Below the pieces are notes generated by a model. That model saw only the letters and a list, made by a program, of their open reading frames with translations. It did not search any database and was not told where the DNA came from. DNA of 12,637 nt, from contig CANCQD010000070.1 of the NCBI GenBank assembly GCA_947380285.1, forward strand, positions 1 to 12,637, given 5' to 3'. The translations under genes and the position numbers were made by a program. The stretch is from Burkholderiaceae bacterium (GTDB lineage: Bacteria; Pseudomonadota; Gammaproteobacteria; Burkholderiales; Burkholderiaceae). This document shows positions 1 to 7,130 of this stretch, piece after piece. Numbering within the stretch: position 1 is the stretch's first letter; every line of letters begins with the position of its first letter.

Positions 1-158
<158 letters not shown>

Positions 159-235
159 TCAGGTTTTTACCCTGTCGCCCTCAAATCCACATCGAGCAAG
201 TCGCTTTTAGCGCACCTTTTGCCAATGAGGCGAGA

Positions 236-264
236 CAACTATTTTAAATCATCGGACTTGTCAA
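236..264 (-). promoter_or_regulatory. Candidate promoter for icd
   Basis: On the minus strand a perfect -35 hexamer TTGACA (259-264) is followed after 17 bp by TAGTTG (236-241), a weak -10. Transcription would start near 229, giving a leader of about 100 nt before icd. The rest of the 126-361 gap holds no gene. No clear promoter for the divergent MFS gene was found there. Confidence 0.4.
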
Positions 265-361
265 AAATGGTGGTTTTGCACCTGAAAGCGCCCGATATAG
301 TGCAATTTAAGGGAATCCACCGAGGCAGCAGAGGCTGTAAATTCGCCGTAAACTGCAAGCC

Positions 362-1558
362 ATGACCGGCAAGCATCCCTTACTCAATAAAAATCTGGTG
401 CTGCTGATCATTTGTCAGGGCCTATTCCTCACCAATAACGTCACTTTTATTGCCATTAATGGCCTCGTTGGTCTAAGCCTAGCTCCAGCGAGCTGGATGG
501 CCACCCTCCCCGTAATGGGTTATGTAGTTGGAGGCGCCTTCTCTACCTCGATTGTGGCTAAATCCCAGAATTACTTTGGACGCAAGATTTCCTTTCAGCT
601 TGGCTTGCTGGTAGCAATGCTATCCGCCCTTTTATGTGCCTATGCAGCTATCAGTAGGAACTTTTGGCTATTGGTAATGGGTACATTTATTGCAGGCTAT
701 TACAGCGCCAATGGTCAGCTGTATCGCTTTGCCGCTGCAGAGCTGACCGACATCAGTCAACGTGATAAAGCAGTTTCTTGGGTATTGGCTGGTGGCATTC
801 TTGGCGCCGTCATTGGACCTAATCTCGCATCATGGACTCGAGATCTATTTGATACTGCATTCCTCGGGGCCTATCTAACCCTATCGATTGCTGGGTTTAT
901 TGGCATATTCGTCATGCAGTTCATACACTTTCCTCAAGAATTTAAGACTCAGCATTCACTTACTGATGGGCGCCCCCTAAAGGTCATCATCCAACAACCC
1001 ACTTTCATGGTTGCCATCATTGGGGCAGCATTAGGCTACGGAGTCATGAATCTGCTGATGGCCGCCACACCTTTGGCAATGCAAATCTGTGGGCTACCAT
1101 TTTCAGATACTGCACTAGTACTCGAATGGCATGTCATAGGCATGTTTGCTCCTGGATTTTTTACGGGCTCCCTCATACAAAGATTTGGGGTATTAAAAAT
1201 TATGGGGACTGGGGTCGCACTCAATTTTATTTGTATTGCAATTGCACTGACTGGAACCGATCTTCATCAATTCTTCATCGCCTTATTTTTACTTGGTGTC
1301 GGCTGGAACTTTTTATTTACTGGCGCCACTTCTTTGGCAATGACCGCCTATCAACCTAATGAGCGTGATAAAGCGCAGGCCGCTATTAACTTCTGTGTCT
1401 TTGGTACGATGGCCTTCACTTCTTTTGGTTCAGGCGCCCTCATCACATCTCACGGCTGGAGCATCCTGAATTGGGGGTCACTCATTCCCGTGGCAGTAAG
1501 CGGGCTGGCGATTTTCTGGTTAGCTCAACAGCGCAAGCTATTCAGAAAAACAGTCTAA
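362..1558 (+). CDS. MFS transporter (major facilitator superfamily, unknown substrate)
   Basis: A 398-aa integral inner-membrane protein with about 12 hydrophobic helices, the usual MFS length and layout. The loop between helices 2 and 3 carries a motif-A-like segment (SQNYFGRKISFQLG, residues 68-81). A glycine/proline-rich motif-C-like stretch, GGILGAVIGPNL (144-155), falls in the helix-5 region as in antiporters. The second half repeats the pattern with IQRFGVLKIMG. The protein is probably a proton-coupled exporter of small molecules, but the sequence does not reveal the substrate. The ATG at 362 lacks a strong Shine-Dalgarno sequence. It directly precedes the first helix and there is no better start nearby. 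The gene is divergent from icd and converges with the DUF6352 gene, sharing four bases at the stop codons. No terminator hairpin separates the two. Confidence 0.85.
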   Translation: MTGKHPLLNKNLVLLIICQGLFLTNNVTFIAINGLVGLSLAPASWMATLPVMGYVVGGAFSTSIVAKSQNYFGRKISFQLGLLVAMLSALLCAYAAISRNFWLLVMGTFIAGYYSANGQLYRFAAAELTDISQRDKAVSWVLAGGILGAVIGPNLASWTRDLFDTAFLGAYLTLSIAGFIGIFVMQFIHFPQEFKTQHSLTDGRPLKVIIQQPTFMVAIIGAALGYGVMNLLMAATPLAMQICGLPFSDTALVLEWHVIGMFAPGFFTGSLIQRFGVLKIMGTGVALNFICIAIALTGTDLHQFFIALFLLGVGWNFLFTGATSLAMTAYQPNERDKAQAAINFCVFGTMAFTSFGSGALITSHGWSILNWGSLIPVAVSGLAIFWLAQQRKLFRKTV

Positions 1559-2571
1559 GAAGTTTTTGCTAGCGGCAAGTTAAATAATAAATTTTGAGGC
1601 TTTAACTTCAGTTGCTGTTGATCATTCATAGCAATAGCCATATAAACAGGCTTACCAGCCTGTGCCTGAGCAACAGCAGCACCGTCAATAAAGTCTAGGC
1701 GGAATAAACAAATTACTTTTTGCAACTCGTCGGCTTCAACTAGCTCTTTGTTATATAGCTTATTCAGAATTTCAGTGGCAGCTACATCTAAGCCAACATG
1801 CCATGACCACTTGGGATCAGTAATTTGCTGCATCGGTGTAATTCTGACGCTAACACCCAGAAAGTGCTTGATCCATTTCTCTAACACGCGGCAAAAATGA
1901 TTAATGGGTTCATGCCCAAAATTCAACTGAACCGCCAGATCAAAATCTTCATTTCGAGCCCAATAGGATTCAGCATTATCTTCATGTAGGACATCTAGAT
2001 CAGCCGAACGCATGGTCATCGATTTACCTTTCAGTAAATCCATGATGTTGCCCGTATCGCTAGCCTGAGCATTTCGTGCAATGACCTCCTCATCTGCACC
2101 CATCACAATACCGTCTTCGATTACGCTAATTTTCTGAGTCCTGAAAAAAAGTTCACCCATCCGCACCTCTAATGGGTGTGCCTCATCTCCCAAAATATGT
2201 CTTATGAAAATTTGCGCAAGTTGAGAGATAAATAAAGGGGGCACGTCTACTCCCTCACCTTTAAATAGGCTCATATAAAAGCCTTCCAAAGAACCTGCCG
2301 CCAATAGGCGCTTCCGATAACGCAACCAAATGCGATAGTTCTCCTGAATATCCTCATCAGCCATAGCTGAGATTTCATCATCCGCTAGATCGGCGCGAGG
2401 GTTTTCAGTCAGACGCTGGTGTAATGAGCGCTCGATGGGGCAAGACTCTGGCACAAGCTTGAGCTCCGGCCTCTCCATGTAGGTCCGCAAAAAGTCATCC
2501 GTCACCAACAGCTGATGATCAGGACTAATTTCTAGGGTGCTATATGCAGAATTTGCCCAATAATTTGTCAT
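1555..2571 (-). CDS. DUF6352 family protein
   Basis: A 338-aa soluble protein with no signal peptide or membrane segment. I recognise it as DUF6352, an uncharacterised family common in Burkholderiales. Family-like segments include the start (TLEISPDHQLLVTDDFLRTYMERPELKLVPESC), the central VPPLFISQLAQIFIRHILG and MGELFFRTQKISVIEDG, the DLDVLHEDNAESYWARNEDFDLAVQLN block and the ending LKPQNLLFNLPLAKTS. Biochemical function is unknown. The ATG at 2571 has no Shine-Dalgarno sequence. A possible minus-strand promoter (TTGTAA at 2605-2610, 17 bp, TATTTA at 2582-2587) would start the transcript only a few bases upstream, so a leaderless or nearly leaderless mRNA is possible. It overlaps the MFS stop by four bases and is divergent from the FKBP gene. 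Confidence 0.8.
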   Translation of the reverse strand: MTNYWANSAYSTLEISPDHQLLVTDDFLRTYMERPELKLVPESCPIERSLHQRLTENPRADLADDEISAMADEDIQENYRIWLRYRKRLLAAGSLEGFYMSLFKGEGVDVPPLFISQLAQIFIRHILGDEAHPLEVRMGELFFRTQKISVIEDGIVMGADEEVIARNAQASDTGNIMDLLKGKSMTMRSADLDVLHEDNAESYWARNEDFDLAVQLNFGHEPINHFCRVLEKWIKHFLGVSVRITPMQQITDPKWSWHVGLDVAATEILNKLYNKELVEADELQKVICLFRLDFIDGAAVAQAQAGKPVYMAIAMNDQQQLKLKPQNLLFNLPLAKTS

Positions 2572-2596
2572 GCGTTTTAGCTAAATAAAGCTTACC

Positions 2597-2625
2597 GTGA
2601 GAATTTACAAAGCTCAGAATATACT
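2597..2625 (+). promoter_or_regulatory. Promoter of the FKBP-type isomerase gene
   Basis: The -35 hexamer GTGAGA (2597-2602, four of six consensus bases) and the -10 TATACT (2620-2625, five of six) are separated by 17 bp. Transcription should begin near 2632, about 27 bases before the start codon. It overlaps the weaker candidate promoter of the divergent DUF6352 gene, so the two may compete for polymerase. Confidence 0.6.
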
Positions 2626-2658
2626 AGCCGCTTAATTTGCGTGAAATAGGAAAACATC

Positions 2659-3006
2659 ATGAGTGAACTCAAAAAAATAGACACTGTTGTAGGTGAGGGT
2701 AAAGAAGCTGCAGCGGGCAACCATGTAGATGTGCATTACACCGGCTGGCTCTTTGATGAGAAAGCTGCTGATCATAAGGGTCAAAAGTTTGACAGCTCCT
2801 TAGATCGCGGTCAATTATTTAGCTTTCCCCTGGGCGCTGGACATGTCATCAAAGGCTGGGATGAAGGCGTCGCAGGCATGAAAATTGGTGGTAAACGCAC
2901 CCTCATCATTCCCTCAGACATGGGTTATGGCCCACGCGGGGCAGGCGGAGTGATTCCTCCAAATGCCACTCTCGTATTTGATGTCGAATTACACGGCGTT
3001 AATTAA
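2659..3006 (+). CDS. FKBP-type peptidyl-prolyl cis-trans isomerase
   Basis: A 115-aa single-domain FKBP without a signal peptide, so a cytoplasmic proline isomerase and folding helper. The whole protein is the FKBP fold. Expected pocket residues are visible: Y27 in the VHYTGW strand, F44-D45 in KFDSS, F56, V63-I64 and W67 in [12 protein letters not shown]90 in MGYG, I99 in GVIPPNATL and F107. The length matches small bacterial FKBPs of this class. The start is supported by an AGGAAAAC ribosome binding site at good spacing. The gene is monocistronic, with its own promoter upstream and a strong hairpin terminator downstream. Confidence 0.95.
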   Translation: MSELKKIDTVVGEGKEAAAGNHVDVHYTGWLFDEKAADHKGQKFDSSLDRGQLFSFPLGAGHVIKGWDEGVAGMKIGGKRTLIIPSDMGYGPRGAGGVIPPNATLVFDVELHGVN

Positions 3007-3030
3007 GGCCTTCAGAAATAGCGGTAAAAC

Positions 3031-3055
3031 AAAAGCCACCCGAGGGTGGCTTTTT
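3031..3055. terminator. Bidirectional rho-independent terminator
   Basis: A perfect 10-bp stem, AAAAGCCACC (3031-3040) with GGTGGCTTTT (3045-3054), closes a CGAG loop and ends in five T's on the plus strand. The A-run at the left edge gives a T-run on the minus strand, so it can stop both the FKBP transcript and the convergent transglycosylase transcript, whose stop codon is 32 bases away. Confidence 0.92.
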
Positions 3056-3086
3056 ATATGCTTTGATCAATTCATGATCTCGCTAT

Positions 3087-4079
3087 TTAAGAACGCAAAT
3101 CCTTACCGTTCAGCGTCAAGCGATTAGGCGAGCGAGTTTGACATAAACTGATCAGGCGATTTCTTTCGGCCATTACCTTTTCGGTATAGCCACCATCGCC
3201 CTCGGCATTTGCAGCGCCAACGTAGTACTTTAAGCCATTGCGCAATGAACCAGCGGTGGCAATGAGATACTTCAAGATGTAAGCGCCAACACGAATATTT
3301 ACTTCAGGTTTAGCAGCCTCAGAAGTGCCACCAAAGATTGCGTACTTATCTTTATGTACTGAAGTCATTACTTGCATGAGGCCTTCAGCCCCAGCATGAC
3401 TCTTGGTATTTGGATTGAAATTTGATTCTACTGAAATGACTGCCAACAATAGCACTGGGTCGATGTTGACTTCTTTTGCAATCAAAATAGTGCTGGAAAC
3501 ATACTCTTCAATCTTAGCGCGATCTAAATTGTATTTTTTCTCAAAAAAGTCAGCAACCGCACGTTGATTTTGAATAGAGCCCATCAAATTGCTATCTAAA
3601 GCCTGGGGATCGATCTTCGATGTCGGAATACGGTCAGACAAGTGAGAAATCGACTTTACCTGCATTTGCGCAACAGAAGGCATCAACAAGGCAATGGTTT
3701 GCTGTTTAGCGCTGGCTAAGCCAGTTGTAGCTGGCGTTACAGACTTGCTGTAGATAACAGCAGCAATTTCAGTATCAGCAGCTTGAGGAGCCATTACTTC
3801 ATTGGAAGCTTTATATTGGTTGAGCATGCCAAAGCCATTGCTCCAAACCATGTGGCGGGCCTCATCAGGAACCAAGATCCGCGCCATGTCAAAAGGGCCG
3901 GCATTAGTGCCATTGCCCGAAAGCCAAAGTCCAACCACCATAAATACAGTCACGACAATCAGACCGTTAATGACTCGATAGACCGGAGCCATGGCGTGGG
4001 CAAGCAGCTCTTTGGCAGTCAACAGTGTTGGCTGCGCATTCTGCATATCGCTCAAATTATTAGATAAACATTTACTCAT
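3087..4079 (-). CDS. Membrane-anchored lytic transglycosylase (SLT domain)
   Basis: A 330-aa protein. Residues 1-36 are cytoplasmic, a single transmembrane helix spans about 38-54 (INGLIVVTVFMVVGLWL), a poorly conserved linker runs to about 180, and a C-terminal GH23/SLT domain covers about 195-312. The catalytic glutamate is E218 in AVISVESNFNP. It is followed by the family motifs GLMQVM (233-238), NIRVGAYILKYL (261-272) and YYVGAANAEG (285-294), the last replacing the usual AAYNAG. It should cleave peptidoglycan to 1,6-anhydro products in the periplasm while tethered to the inner membrane. The ATG at 4079 has no obvious Shine-Dalgarno sequence. An in-frame ATG at 4046 has a weak GAGCG upstream, and either start keeps the anchor. 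A good minus-strand promoter lies at 4154-4182. Confidence 0.88.
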   Translation of the reverse strand: MSKCLSNNLSDMQNAQPTLLTAKELLAHAMAPVYRVINGLIVVTVFMVVGLWLSGNGTNAGPFDMARILVPDEARHMVWSNGFGMLNQYKASNEVMAPQAADTEIAAVIYSKSVTPATTGLASAKQQTIALLMPSVAQMQVKSISHLSDRIPTSKIDPQALDSNLMGSIQNQRAVADFFEKKYNLDRAKIEEYVSSTILIAKEVNIDPVLLLAVISVESNFNPNTKSHAGAEGLMQVMTSVHKDKYAIFGGTSEAAKPEVNIRVGAYILKYLIATAGSLRNGLKYYVGAANAEGDGGYTEKVMAERNRLISLCQTRSPNRLTLNGKDLRS

Positions 4080-4153
4080 TCATTATTTGCTAAGCACCAA
4101 AAAAACTGAACTACTGTTTTATGCTGCATTGCAATATTTAAAAAACATGGGTC

Positions 4154-4182
4154 ATCCTAAGAAGATTCTTATATCAAGTCAA
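4154..4182 (-). promoter_or_regulatory. Promoter of the lytic transglycosylase gene
   Basis: On the minus strand TTGACT (4177-4182, five of six consensus bases) is followed after exactly 17 bp by TAGGAT (4154-4159, four of six). The transcript would start near 4147 and have a leader of about 68 nt. Confidence 0.5.
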
Positions 4183-4222
4183 GAATAAAGAAGTGGAATT
4201 CAATAACTTATTGATCTAGAAA

Positions 4223-4238
4223 TACGGGAGATCCCGTA
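4223..4238. repeat. Perfect 16-bp dyad, operator-like
   Basis: TACGGGA (4223-4229) and TCCCGTA (4232-4238) are exact reverse complements around a 2-bp centre. It is GC-richer than its AT-rich surroundings and has no T-tract. A protein-binding site is more likely than a terminator, but the binding factor is unknown. Confidence 0.5.
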
Positions 4239-4258
4239 CATAACCCTATATTTTCATA

Positions 4259-4286
4259 TATAAGTCAATAAAATCAATGACTTATA
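4259..4286. repeat. Perfect 9-bp inverted repeat with 10-bp spacer
   Basis: TATAAGTCA (4259-4267) and TGACTTATA (4278-4286) are exact reverse complements separated by ten AT-rich bases. Half-site centres are 19 bp apart, about two helical turns, which suits a dimeric regulator. It lies about 290 bases upstream of the nuclease and about 75 bases upstream of the transglycosylase -35 element. Confidence 0.5.
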
Positions 4287-4575
4287 AAAGTTAGGAAGCG
4301 CTAATTTCACTCTATAAAAAAATGACTTGAAAAGGACTTTTTTGCACTTTCCAACAAAATTTCAGCTGCAAAAACCATACATCTAGTGCTTTGATGCCTC
4401 TCATTTTCTAGGGGTAGTAGTCAGATGGAATGAACTGCGCGGCACTATTTACTGATCACTCTTACGGAAAAAATTTGTTTTCATGCGCACAAAAATATCA
4501 AGAAAGCCCTGAATATTATTTACTCAAGACCAAAAGTAGTAAAAATCTGATACAGAGGTCATAAACTTAGAACCC

Positions 4576-5601
4576 ATGACTTTCCTTCGCAACCTTCTTG
4601 CCTTTGTGGCGATTTCCGCCTCGTTTAATGCGCTTGCGGCTTTTGAAAACTGCAAAGATCTATTCCCAGCCCAGCAAATACCGACAAGTCCGCAGGTGGG
4701 GCGAGATCTTTGCTTTGATAGTTTTGCCATCTACTACTCGCCGCAGGAGAAGAAGCCGATCTATACGGTTGAGAAGCTCAGCAAAGAACAGTTCTCTGCC
4801 CCGCACCCGCGGAGAAGCAATCAGTTTTACGAAGAAGCCAGGCTACCTTTCTCTGAGCGAGCCCTACTCTCGGATTACCGCGGTAGCGGTTTTGACCGTG
4901 GTCATAATGCCCCAGCTGGTGATATGAGAAACGAACGCTCAATGGCCCAATCTTTTTCCTTGGCCAATATGATGCCCCAAGCAAGACAAAATAATCAGGG
5001 AATCTGGGCTAAAAATGTGGAAGAGCCAACTAGAGCCTATGTCAAAAGAGCATCGGGTGATATTTATGTTTTCACGGGCTCAACTGGTAGCAGCGGCAGT
5101 ATTGGTAGAAGTCGTGTGACGATTCCCAGCCACCTTTATAAATTAGTTTTCGATCCCAGTAAAAATACTGCTTGGGCTTATTGGGTCGAGAACACTAATG
5201 AAGCAAGTATGAATCCCCCAATCTCCTATCAAGAGTTAATACAAAAGACTGGGATCGACTTTCATTTACCCGTAGTTGACGATGCCAATCTGGCAAGCAA
5301 TACAACCGCCCAGACCAGTGAAATAAAGGTGCAGAAGACTTTTGTTGGGGGTTGGTACCCAGTATTTTTTGACGGGTACTCACCCAGCAAGATCAATGAA
5401 ATCCTTAACAACGTCAAGTCGGGTAAGGTCGCTAGCATTCAGATTCAATATGATCGCAATGAAAATCTTGCAAAACAGATTGCCTCTCAAATTGAATCTC
5501 AGACCAAACTCGAGGTCACTTCAATTCAAAGTAGCCCACCAGAATCAGCAACGGTGACTTACGAACGAAATCGCGTCACACTAATCGTTCGCTCAAAGTA
5601 A
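4576..5601 (+). CDS. Secreted DNA/RNA non-specific endonuclease with C-terminal extension
   Basis: A 341-aa exported nuclease of the Serratia nuclease/NUC (beta-beta-alpha metal) family. Residues 1-21 form a signal peptide, with cleavage likely after ALA. The nuclease domain spans roughly 45-235. It contains the signature DRGHNAP with catalytic H110, and the magnesium-ligand region NMMPQARQNNQGIWAKNVE, in which N140 is the expected metal asparagine. It should degrade DNA and RNA in the periplasm or outside the cell, for defence or nucleotide scavenging. About 100 residues beyond the domain (236-341) are not explained by the family. They look like alternating strands and helices with a charged end. 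The ATG at 4576 has no close ribosome binding site (GAGG lies 17 bases away), but no other in-frame start was found. The 3' end overlaps the DUF3820 gene by nine bases, tail to tail. Confidence 0.88.
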   Translation: MTFLRNLLAFVAISASFNALAAFENCKDLFPAQQIPTSPQVGRDLCFDSFAIYYSPQEKKPIYTVEKLSKEQFSAPHPRRSNQFYEEARLPFSERALLSDYRGSGFDRGHNAPAGDMRNERSMAQSFSLANMMPQARQNNQGIWAKNVEEPTRAYVKRASGDIYVFTGSTGSSGSIGRSRVTIPSHLYKLVFDPSKNTAWAYWVENTNEASMNPPISYQELIQKTGIDFHLPVVDDANLASNTTAQTSEIKVQKTFVGGWYPVFFDGYSPSKINEILNNVKSGKVASIQIQYDRNENLAKQIASQIESQTKLEVTSIQSSPPESATVTYERNRVTLIVRSK

Positions 5602-5835
5602 TTTAGATTTCGCTTTTAAGCCATGAGCCTTCTGTATGGGCGCTAAGAGTCCGCGTAAACCATTGTGGTCCAAGGTGTGCATTAATTCTAATAATTGACC
5701 AAGCTCGCCTTTAGGAAAACCTTCGCGAGCAAACCATGCCAAATAGTTCCCTGGCAAATCAGCCAATGCACGCCCAGCGTGCTTCCCAAAGGGCATCTTC
5801 ATCAAAACTAATTTTTCCAAGGACTCAGCATTCAT
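5593..5835 (-). CDS. DUF3820 family small protein
   Basis: An 80-aa cytoplasmic protein. Residues 12-66 match the DUF3820 pattern: MKMPFGKHAGRALADLP, then NYLAWFAREGFPKGELGQLLEL and a C-terminal LRGLLAPI. This family is annotated as a putative quorum-sensing-regulated virulence factor, but its molecular function is not established. I chose the ATG at 5835. The frame stays open upstream to a TTG at 5856, which would add seven residues. Neither start has a good ribosome binding site. The stop overlaps the nuclease stop by nine bases in convergent orientation. Confidence 0.75.
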   Translation of the reverse strand: MNAESLEKLVLMKMPFGKHAGRALADLPGNYLAWFAREGFPKGELGQLLELMHTLDHNGLRGLLAPIQKAHGLKAKSKLL

Positions 5836-5910
5836 TTGGAGGAATCTTACAAGCAAACAAGAATAGGCCTATAGATTCCGCCATTTTTTAATTAATGGTC
5901 ATTTTCCTAT

Positions 5911-5940
5911 TTGCGAATCATTCTCATTTGATGCTATATT
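5911..5940 (+). promoter_or_regulatory. Promoter of the flavin/iron operon
   Basis: TTGCGA (5911-5916, four of six) and TATATT (5935-5940, five of six) are 18 bp apart, predicting a start near 5947. The -35 element lies inside the first Fur-like box and the -10 touches the second, an arrangement that would allow iron-dependent repression. Confidence 0.6.
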
Positions 5941-5957
5941 GAGAACCATTCTCATTT
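5911..5957 (+). promoter_or_regulatory. Tandem Fur-box-like operator
   Basis: Two 19-mers, TTGCGAATCATTCTCATTT (5911-5929) and TTGAGAACCATTCTCATTT (5939-5957), match at 17 of 19 positions and repeat every 28 bp. The second contains a perfect dyad, TGAGAA and TTCTCA around 3 bp. Both closely resemble the ATGAGAATCATTCTCATT type of Fur site. They cover the -35, -10 and start-site region of the promoter, so ferric uptake regulator with Fe(II) should repress the operon in iron-replete cells. Binding is inferred. Confidence 0.75.
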
Positions 5958-5986
5958 AGATTCATCACTATCAACCATAAGGGACC

Positions 5987-6901
5987 ATGAAATTGACCAT
6001 TAATAGACTTCTTGCATTTAGCCTCTTCTTAGTTGCCACACTTCATTTTTCTTTAGCCCATGCCGGTGAGGGAGTATTTGGCTGGATCTACACCCTAGAT
6101 TTACAACCTAAGGGCAAACTGGAATTTGAGCAGCGCCTACAACTCAATCAACAGCAGGCTTCAGGAACTTACGAAGCATGGACCGCAAGATCTGAACTGG
6201 AATATGGTCTAACCAATGACTTACAAGTTGCTGGCTACATAAACTCCTACTACACAAATGCCAATCAAAATTACACCAATCCAGAGGCATGCGGAGATTC
6301 GCCAACTTGTACAGGGGGATATGGCGTCCCTTCTTCGCATGACCCATCTACAGCCTATAAAAAAAGTGGGATTGAAGGTGGCTCCTTAGAGGCGATCTAT
6401 CGGATTACAAATCCAGTAACTTCACCTGTCGGTGTCGGACTTTATCTCGAGCCGACATGGGGCAAAAATAAAGATGAGCTGGAAGCAAGACTCTTACTCC
6501 AATCAAACTTTATTGATGATCGATTAATTTTGGCAGGAAACGTCGTGGTCGCTAATGAACGATTAAAGTTTATTGAAAACGGAAATGTGCCGGAATCGAT
6601 GATGGATTTTTTAATAGGTGCCAGCTATCGTTTTGCCCCCAAATGGTCAGCGGGTGTTGAGGCTCGCTTTCATAACGACTATTCAGAATTGAACTTACGC
6701 AATCAAGTACAAAGAGCCACTTTTGTGGGGCCCAATATGCACTATGCCGCGAAGGATTGGTGGGTCACAGGAGCATGGCGCTATCAGCTGGCCGGTGGCA
6801 ACTGCATGGGTGGCGGAGAGGCTGAATGCTCTAACGCACGTGTTTGGGATAGCCATTCTGTAAATGAATTCATTGTCAAAGTTGGCTTCCCACTAAATTG
6901 A
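5987..6901 (+). CDS. DUF6662 family outer-membrane-type protein
   Basis: A 304-aa exported protein with a signal peptide (1-26, cleavage after LAHA). The remainder is rich in alternating strands, aromatic residues and short turns, as in an outer-membrane beta-barrel. The start GEGVFGWIYTLDLQPKGKLEFEQ and the ARSELEYGLTNDLQVAGYI segment resemble DUF6662, whose function is unknown. Two loop regions carry cysteine pairs, C102/C108 and C273/C281, probably disulfides in surface or periplasmic loops. The AAGGGA ribosome binding site is close to the ATG. It is the first gene of the Fur-box operon, with a 59-aa protein 13 bases downstream and the FMN-binding/ApbE/membrane genes after it. This placement suggests a role at the outer membrane in iron acquisition or electron transfer. 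It is too short and lacks a plug domain, so it is not a TonB receptor. Confidence 0.65.
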   Translation: MKLTINRLLAFSLFLVATLHFSLAHAGEGVFGWIYTLDLQPKGKLEFEQRLQLNQQQASGTYEAWTARSELEYGLTNDLQVAGYINSYYTNANQNYTNPEACGDSPTCTGGYGVPSSHDPSTAYKKSGIEGGSLEAIYRITNPVTSPVGVGLYLEPTWGKNKDELEARLLLQSNFIDDRLILAGNVVVANERLKFIENGNVPESMMDFLIGASYRFAPKWSAGVEARFHNDYSELNLRNQVQRATFVGPNMHYAAKDWWVTGAWRYQLAGGNCMGGGEAECSNARVWDSHSVNEFIVKVGFPLN

Positions 6902-6914
6902 TTGGATGGTCATT

Positions 6915-7094
6915 ATGGAAATTCAGAACCTATTAGTTGCAGCTTTAACTCACTTAGTGAAGTTTCAATCGACACAATGCCCCACAGCAAGAAGGAGAGC
7001 ATTAATGATGTTTGAAACATTAGCAGAAAAACAAGGCATAGACAGAAACATTCAAATGCTTTGCTATGAAGCCAATGAATTACTCGCCACATAA
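6915..7094 (+). CDS. Small hypothetical protein in the Fur operon
   Basis: A 59-aa protein I do not recognise. It starts MEIQNLLVAALTHLVKF, has a basic turn (PTARRRALMMFETL), two cysteines (C22 and C50) and ends in a helical ANELLAT. It looks like a compact all-helical cytoplasmic protein without a signal peptide or membrane segment. The ATG at 6915 has a good GGATGG ribosome binding site five bases upstream. An in-frame ATG at 6906 would add three residues but lies on top of that site. It sits 13 bases after the DUF6662 stop and 36 before the FMN-binding gene, so it is almost certainly co-transcribed and iron regulated. A small iron-responsive accessory or regulatory protein is a guess only. 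Confidence 0.6.
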   Translation: MEIQNLLVAALTHLVKFQSTQCPTARRRALMMFETLAEKQGIDRNIQMLCYEANELLAT

Positions 7095-7130
7095 ATTGAA
7101 TTCTCAATCTTTTATCTAAACTTATTCATC

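Larger units (their letters stand above)
4080..4575. other. AT-rich 496-bp intergenic region
   Basis: There is no convincing gene on either strand. The short open frames are out of context and lack ribosome binding sites. The region separates the divergent transglycosylase (minus) and nuclease (plus) genes. It holds the transglycosylase promoter and two perfect inverted repeats (4223-4238 and 4259-4286). I could not identify a convincing promoter for the nuclease, nor a classical sRNA terminator. The right half (4290-4560) shows nothing I can name. Confidence 0.6.

Noticed and set aside
3783..4188. Open frames on the plus strand opposite the transglycosylase N-terminus
   Set aside because: They lie antisense to a well-supported gene or in AT-rich spacer, with no ribosome binding site and no protein-like composition.
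5836..5856. Longer DUF3820 start at a TTG (5856)
   Set aside because: The ATG at 5835 gives the usual family length. The seven extra residues have no support, though neither start has a good ribosome binding site.
5987..6901. DUF6662 protein as a TonB-dependent receptor or porin
   Set aside because: It is too short for a TonB receptor, has no plug or TonB box, and shows no classical porin signature. It is kept as an outer-membrane-type DUF6662 protein.
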